Below, one piece after another: positions 5,489-8,591 of a stretch of DNA of 8,591 bases. Under the pieces are notes generated by a model. The model saw only the letters and a program-made list of their open reading frames with translations. It was not told the origin of the DNA and did no database searches. The stretch comes from an uncultured Collinsella sp. (lineage in GTDB: Bacteria > Actinomycetota > Coriobacteriia > Coriobacteriales > Coriobacteriaceae). How positions within the stretch are numbered: the stretch's first letter is position 1; each line of letters starts with the position of its first letter. Location: positions 1 through 8,591 of the forward strand of contig CAAETU010000052.1 of NCBI GenBank assembly GCA_900759045.1, read 5' to 3'. Both the position numbers and the translations under genes were made by a program.

Positions 5489-5589
5489 GCGCCGCCCAGG
5501 ACGCACAATTTGGCATGAAAAAGGCAAGGCATAGACCTTCTGGTCATGCCTTGCCTTTTGAATGACAAATTGTACGTCCTGGGCGGCGC
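5489..5589. repeat. 101-bp near-perfect palindrome (hairpin element)
   Basis: The left arm (5489-5537) and right arm (5542-5589) are complementary at about 44 of 48 aligned positions, with one bulged A at 5533 and a 4-nt centre TTCT. The outer ends are GCGCCGCCCAGGACG and its complement; the inner part pairs AAAGGCAAGGCAT with ATGCCTTGCCTTT. Such length is unusual for a terminator and suits a REP- or MITE-like palindromic repeat, though no transposase or clear target duplication is visible. Confidence 0.85.
5517..5561 (-). terminator. Bidirectional terminator in the centre of the 101-bp palindrome
   Basis: The inner portion of the large palindrome is a classic intrinsic terminator. On the minus strand, AAAGGCAAGGCATGACC loops back to GGTC-ATGCCTTGCC and ends in TTTTT; on the plus strand it ends in TTTT. 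It lies about 210 bp past the antiporter stop and is the first clear U-tailed hairpin there, so it may end the arginine-cluster transcript. Confidence 0.65.
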
Positions 5590-5603
5590 GCAGCGTCGAC
5601 TGA

Positions 5604-5628
5604 TTGCGCGGTTCGTAGAACCGCGCAA
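5604..5628. repeat. Perfect 11-bp hairpin with 3-nt loop
   Basis: TTGCGCGGTTC (5604-5614) and GAACCGCGCAA (5618-5628) are perfect complements around GTA. No T-run follows on either strand. The tight loop suggests either an extruded DNA cruciform or a transcript 3'-end structure. Confidence 0.6.
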
Positions 5629-5637
5629 CATAAGCGC

Positions 5638-5668
5638 GCCCCCTCCCGCGCACGGAACGGGAGGGGGC
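5638..5668. repeat. GC-rich 11-bp hairpin without T-run
   Basis: GCCCCCTCCCG (5638-5648) pairs perfectly with CGGGAGGGGGC (5658-5668) across 9 nt. No T-run follows on either strand, so Rho-independent termination is doubtful; RNA 3'-end protection is possible. Confidence 0.6.
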
Positions 5669-5679
5669 TAAAGGTAGGA

Positions 5680-5711
5680 GTCTACCGGTGGGTTGACCCC
5701 ACCGGACAGAC
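5680..5711. repeat. 12-bp hairpin with small internal loop
   Basis: CCGGTGGG (5685-5692) pairs with CCCACCGG (5698-5705), and GTCT (5680-5683) with AGAC (5708-5711) extends it past a small asymmetric bulge. No T-run follows. Confidence 0.55.
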
Positions 5712-5741
5712 GATGACCAGGTGATCCTTTACAGGATCGTC
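5709..5741. repeat. Alternative hairpins GACGAT/ATCGTC and GATCCT/AGGATC
   Basis: GATCCT (5723-5728) and AGGATC (5733-5738) form a tight 6-bp stem with a 4-nt loop. GACGAT (5709-5714) and ATCGTC (5736-5741) form a competing outer stem. The two are mutually exclusive because they share 5736-5738. Short stems like these could occur by chance. Confidence 0.35.
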
Positions 5742-5755
5742 AAGGTTTCCGTGGG

Positions 5756-5770
5756 GTACCCGTTGGGTAC
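5756..5770 (-). repeat. Hairpin abutting the antiporter stop codon
   Basis: GTACCC (5756-5761) and GGGTAC (5765-5770) are perfect complements with a 3-nt loop, starting directly after the TAA of the antiporter gene. No T-run follows; a role in 3'-end stability is only a guess. Confidence 0.45.
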
Positions 5771-7249
5771 TTAGAGCAGCACGCAGGCGACGGTCAGGAT
5801 GATGGCGCAGACGACGGAGAGCGCGACGATGAGCTTAAGGGCAAACTTGAGCCAGGTCGTCCACTCGATCTTGGCCAGGGCGAGACCGCCCATGATGGCG
5901 CCGGAGGTCGGGGTGAACAGGTTCACGACACCGATGGCGGCGGAGAAAATCATGACCATGACCTCAGGCGAGAAGCCAAGCTTAACAGCCAGCGGTCCCA
6001 TGATGGGCATGGAGACGGTGGCCATACCGGAGGTCGAGGGGATCAGGAAGGACAGGCCGAAGTAGACCAGGAAGCTCATGGGAGCGAAGATCACGCCGGA
6101 CAGGCCAGCCAGGGCATTGGCGGCAGCATCGAGGACGAAGACGTCGAGGCCGGTGTTAGCCATGAGGACGGAGATACCACGAGCGAGGGCGATGACGAGA
6201 ACAACGGACATCATGTCGGCAGCGCCGGTGATGAAGGTGTTAACGATCTGCTTCTCGGACAGACCACCGATGATACCGATCAGGACGGCCATGAGGAAGA
6301 ACCAGGTGGAAGCCTCGTCGAAGTACCACTGGCCAATGGGCAGGCCGGTGATCAGGGCAGACCAGCCCTGGACGACGGCGTTACCGTCGGCGTCGTAGAC
6401 GGCGCCAGCGTCGAAGAAGTTGGCGACGCCCTCGTTGAGGTCGGCCAGCGGGATGAAGCCGACGATCATGACGACGAAGGTGAAGGCGAAGGCGATCAGA
6501 ACACCCTTCTGACGACCAGTGAGCTTGACCTCCTTGTGGACCTCGGAAGCAGCCTTGCCGTGAGCCTCTTCGGCGTCCTTGAGCTCCTGCATCGACAGGA
6601 TGGTGGAACCCTTGTCAGCCTTGACCTTCTTGGCATAGTTCATCACGAAGACGATGGACATAGCGGTAGTGACAATCCACAGGACGGCACCGAGGCCGAT
6701 GATGATGGACTGGTTGACCTCAATGCCAACGCCGGTCAGAGCGTCGACGGCAGCGCCGACGGCGAACGGGTTAACCGTGGAGCCCAGGCAGCCGCAGCCA
6801 GCGCCGAGCAGGACGGTAGCGGCGCCGACCATGGGGTCGAAGCCAGCGGCCATCATGGTAGCGGCGAGCAGGGCGTAGAAGGGAACGGTCTCCTCGCACA
6901 TACCATAGGTAGTACCACCGAGGGAGAAGATGAGCATAAGGACGGGAATGAGCATAATCTCGTTGCCCTTAAGCTTCTGCACCAGAACGGCGATGCCGTT
7001 GTCCAGGGCGCCGGTCTCGGTCATCATGCCGAGGAAGCCGCCCAGGATCATAACGAAGAGGCAGACGGGCAGAGCGTCAGCGAAGCCCTTAATCGGGGCG
7101 GTGCAGAAATCGCTCAGACGGGCGGCAGTAACCGCGCCGCCGGACGTGCCGGAGACGATAACGGTAATCACTGCAACAATTGCCAGCAGAGCTAGAAGAA
7201 TGGTGAACGATGAAGGCATACCGCGCTTTTTCTTAGCGGTCTCAGTCAT
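5771..7249 (-). CDS. YfcC-family amino acid antiporter, probable arginine/ornithine exchanger
   Basis: This 492-residue integral membrane protein belongs to the YfcC/ion-transporter-like superfamily. A short cationic N-terminus (TAKKKRG) leads into TM1, followed by many hydrophobic segments; a charged cytoplasmic-type loop at about residues 205-247 splits the protein into two halves. Gly/Ser/Thr-rich re-entrant-like motifs occur at about 111-125 (GGTTYGMCEETVPFY) and 151-165 (GCGCLGSTVNPFAVG), and again late (STSGMATVSMPIMGPL). Position behind arcA and ornithine carbamoyltransferase suggests arginine uptake in exchange for ornithine; the specificity is inferred from context only. I chose ATG 7249 because a GGGGGG Shine-Dalgarno lies 9 nt upstream, whereas the ATGs at 7258 and 7276 have none at a usable distance. 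A C4-dicarboxylate or other substrate is not excluded. Confidence 0.87.
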   Translation of the reverse strand: MTETAKKKRGMPSSFTILLALLAIVAVITVIVSGTSGGAVTAARLSDFCTAPIKGFADALPVCLFVMILGGFLGMMTETGALDNGIAVLVQKLKGNEIMLIPVLMLIFSLGGTTYGMCEETVPFYALLAATMMAAGFDPMVGAATVLLGAGCGCLGSTVNPFAVGAAVDALTGVGIEVNQSIIIGLGAVLWIVTTAMSIVFVMNYAKKVKADKGSTILSMQELKDAEEAHGKAASEVHKEVKLTGRQKGVLIAFAFTFVVMIVGFIPLADLNEGVANFFDAGAVYDADGNAVVQGWSALITGLPIGQWYFDEASTWFFLMAVLIGIIGGLSEKQIVNTFITGAADMMSVVLVIALARGISVLMANTGLDVFVLDAAANALAGLSGVIFAPMSFLVYFGLSFLIPSTSGMATVSMPIMGPLAVKLGFSPEVMVMIFSAAIGVVNLFTPTSGAIMGGLALAKIEWTTWLKFALKLIVALSVVCAIILTVACVLL

Positions 7250-7349
7250 GGTTCTCATCCCCCCTTCATAAATCATTTAACTTTCTCGCGCGAAGCGGAT
7301 CTTCCGTGCCGTGCCCACCGCCCGACGCGAGATATTTACCAGACAAAGC

Positions 7350-7381
7350 CGCTCGGGGTGTGCAGCAATACACCCCGAGCG
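7350..7381 (-). terminator. Stem-loop between ornithine carbamoyltransferase and antiporter genes
   Basis: GCTCGGGGTGT (7351-7361) and ACACCCCGAGC (7370-7380) pair perfectly over 11 bp with an 8-nt loop, 16 bp past the upstream stop. On the minus strand only CTTTGT follows, so it is probably a leaky terminator or an mRNA processing/stability hairpin that lowers antiporter expression relative to the enzymes. Confidence 0.6.
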
Positions 7382-7396
7382 AGATGCCAGATGCTC

Positions 7397-8392
7397 TTAC
7401 TTGAGCGTAGCGTACATGACAGCCTTGATGGTGTGCATGCGGTTCTCGGCCTCGTCGAAGACCTTGGAAGCGGGGCTCTCGAAGACCTCGTCGGTGACCT
7501 CCTGCTCGGTGATGCCGAACTGCTCGCACTTCTCGGCGCCAATCGTGGTGTTGGTGTCGTGGAAGCTGGGCAGGCAGTGCAGGAAGATGGCACCCGGGTT
7601 GGCCATAGCCATGACCTCGGAGGTAACGCGATACGGGGTGAGCTGAGCGATGCGCTCGGCCCAGACCTCGTCGGGCTCGCCCATGGAGACCCACACGTCG
7701 GTGTAGATAACGTCGGCACCGGTGACGCCGTCCTTGACGTCGGTGGTCAGCTTGATGGTGCAGCCGTTAGCCTCGGCGATGGGCTTGCAGGCCTCGATGA
7801 CGTCGTCAGCGGGCATGCACTCCTCGGGGCCGCAGGCCACGAAGTTCATGCCGAGCTTGGAGCAGACAACCATGAGGGAGCGAGCGACATTGTTCTTGCA
7901 GTCGCCCATGAAGACGAGGGTCTTGCCCTTGATGTCGTAGTTGAAGTTCTCCTGGACGGTCAGGATGTCGGCGAGCATCTGGGTGGGGTGCCACTCGGTG
8001 GTCAGGCCGTTCCACACAGGCACGCCGGACTTGGCAGCGAGCTCCTCGACGTCGTCCTGGGCAAAGCCACGGAACTCGATGCCGTCATACATGCGGCCGA
8101 GAACGCGGGCGGTGTCCTCGATGGACTCCTTCTTGCCCATCTGCGACGAACCGGGATCGAGGTAGGTGACGCCCATGCCCAGATCCATGCCGCCGACCTC
8201 GAAGGCGCAGCGGGTACGAGTGGAGGTCTTCTGGAAGAGCAGAACGATGTTCTTGCCCTCGAGATAGCGGTGCGGAACGCCAGCGCGCTTCATGTCCTTG
8301 AAGTTCTTGGAAAGCTTGAGCAAGTACTCGATCTCCTCGGTGGAGAGGTCGAGGAGCTTGAGGAAGCTACGGCCGGAGAGGTTAACACCCAT
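7397..8392 (-). CDS. argF: Ornithine carbamoyltransferase, probably catabolic (ArcB/ArgF)
   Basis: The 331-residue enzyme interconverts citrulline plus phosphate with ornithine plus carbamoyl phosphate. The carbamoyl-phosphate site is seen as STRTR (residues 57-61) and HPTQ (135-138). The ornithine site is seen as DVWVSMGE (232-239) with its SMG loop, and HCLP (272-275) with the catalytic Cys273. Length is typical. Being sandwiched between arcA and a YfcC-type exchanger points to the catabolic ArcB role, although sequence motifs alone cannot separate ArcB from anabolic ArgF. ATG 8392 is chosen because AGGA lies 8 nt upstream; the open frame back to 8482 crosses two stem-loops and is not coding. 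Lys is almost always AAG and Glu GAG, consistent with high expression. Confidence 0.96.
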   Translation of the reverse strand: MGVNLSGRSFLKLLDLSTEEIEYLLKLSKNFKDMKRAGVPHRYLEGKNIVLLFQKTSTRTRCAFEVGGMDLGMGVTYLDPGSSQMGKKESIEDTARVLGRMYDGIEFRGFAQDDVEELAAKSGVPVWNGLTTEWHPTQMLADILTVQENFNYDIKGKTLVFMGDCKNNVARSLMVVCSKLGMNFVACGPEECMPADDVIEACKPIAEANGCTIKLTTDVKDGVTGADVIYTDVWVSMGEPDEVWAERIAQLTPYRVTSEVMAMANPGAIFLHCLPSFHDTNTTIGAEKCEQFGITEQEVTDEVFESPASKVFDEAENRMHTIKAVMYATLK

Positions 8393-8437
8393 GGTTCGTT
8401 TCCTTTCGAAAAAATGAATTGCGTAAGTATTAGTGTT

Positions 8438-8452
8438 GCCCGTTTGACGGGC
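8438..8452 (-). repeat. Small hairpin in the arcA-argF gap
   Basis: GCCCGT (8438-8443) and ACGGGC (8447-8452) pair perfectly with a 3-nt loop. It follows the larger hairpin in the direction of transcription and ends 45 bp before the argF start. It has no T-run. Confidence 0.45.
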
Positions 8453-8456
8453 GAAA

Positions 8457-8485
8457 CCGGTGCGGTTGTAGGGGGACCGCACCGG
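8457..8485 (-). terminator. Stem-loop after arcA, possible leaky terminator
   Basis: CCGGTGCGGT (8457-8466) and ACCGCACCGG (8476-8485) are perfect complements around a 9-nt loop, starting 12 bp past the arcA stop. Only TTTCG follows on the minus strand. It may partly terminate the transcript or protect the arcA mRNA 3' end. No convincing separate promoter for argF is seen in the gap. Confidence 0.55.
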
Positions 8486-8497
8486 AAACGGAAAGAC

Positions 8498-8591
8498 TTA
8501 GAGGTCCTCGCGCCAGAAGGGCATGCTCATGCAGCGCGGGCCGCCGCGGCCGCGGGAGAGCTCGGCGGAGGGCACGACGAGAAGGTCCAGG
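8498..8591 (-). CDS. arcA: Arginine deiminase, C-terminal end only
   Basis: The last 30 codons are present and the gene continues past the right edge of the window. The residues LSRGRGGPRCMSMPFWREDL carry the hallmark C-terminal motif of arginine deiminase, GxxRCMSMP, whose Cys is the catalytic nucleophile that hydrolyses arginine to citrulline and ammonia. The frame is continuous to the TAA and then argF begins 105 bp downstream on the same strand. With only this fragment I cannot judge the rest of the protein, but the motif plus the neighbouring ornithine carbamoyltransferase make the call secure. Confidence 0.92.
   Translation of the reverse strand, partial: LDLLVVPSAELSRGRGGPRCMSMPFWREDL

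Larger units (their letters stand above)
5284..5770. other. Gene-free stretch filled with inverted repeats
   Basis: No credible coding region is present: the one long frame (5378-5653, minus) simply reads through two large palindromes. The stretch holds at least seven distinct inverted repeats, each listed separately, covering much of 5346-5770. It separates the 3' end of the arginine cluster from the promoter of the DUF1846 gene. The 5284-5345 and 5423-5488 parts show nothing I can name. Confidence 0.7.

Noticed and set aside
5378..5653. 91-codon minus-strand frame in the hairpin region
   Set aside because: It simply reads through two large palindromes, has no ribosome binding site and no recognisable protein features.
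8405..8432. Possible ARG box upstream of argF (ATGAATT...TAAGTATTA)
   Set aside because: Only a partial match to ArgR consensus on one half; not distinguishable from chance in an AT-rich leader.
8393..8482. N-terminal extension of ornithine carbamoyltransferase by 30 codons
   Set aside because: It crosses two hairpins, is not like the family N-terminus, and a good AGGA ribosome site supports ATG 8392.

Overview
The window looks like chromosomal DNA from a high-GC actinobacterium of the class Coriobacteriia, most like Collinsella. The grounds are base composition, Gram-positive-type ribosome binding sites, and the gene families and their order; this is inference, as no database was searched. 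Every gene I can support lies on the minus strand, so transcription runs from right to left. The very long plus-strand reading frames are GC-rich shadows.

Layout, following transcription from the right edge. (1) The arginine deiminase cluster: the last 30 codons of arcA (8498-8591), ornithine carbamoyltransferase (7397-8392) and a YfcC-type membrane antiporter (5771-7249). Together these suit fermentative arginine catabolism: ArcA makes citrulline, the carbamoyltransferase splits it to ornithine and carbamoyl phosphate, and the transporter probably exchanges arginine for ornithine. Stem-loops sit in both gaps between these genes. (2) A gene-free stretch (5239-5770) packed with inverted repeats, among them a 101-bp near-palindrome and a 69-bp hairpin element. 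(3) A DUF1846/UPF0371 protein (3757-5238) with a perfect TATAAT -10 box upstream and a strong terminator downstream. (4) A small winged-helix protein (3169-3507) with its own terminator. (5) pyrG (CTP synthase, 1329-2990) and xerD (tyrosine recombinase, 385-1326), separated by 2 bp and surely co-transcribed. Their promoter lies at 3049-3077 and a GC-rich hairpin terminator at 287-348. (6) A left-edge region (1-286) with no confident gene. It holds a near-consensus LexA/SOS box, a 16-bp direct repeat and a 20-bp palindrome, which looks like the control region of a gene beyond the left edge.

The protein-coding content is ordinary. The observations most worth a second look are non-coding: the SOS-box/repeat cluster at 67-120, the perfect palindrome filling the spacer of the putative pyrG promoter, and the dense hairpin array at 5346-5770. 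I did not find evidence of a new defence or mobile system.
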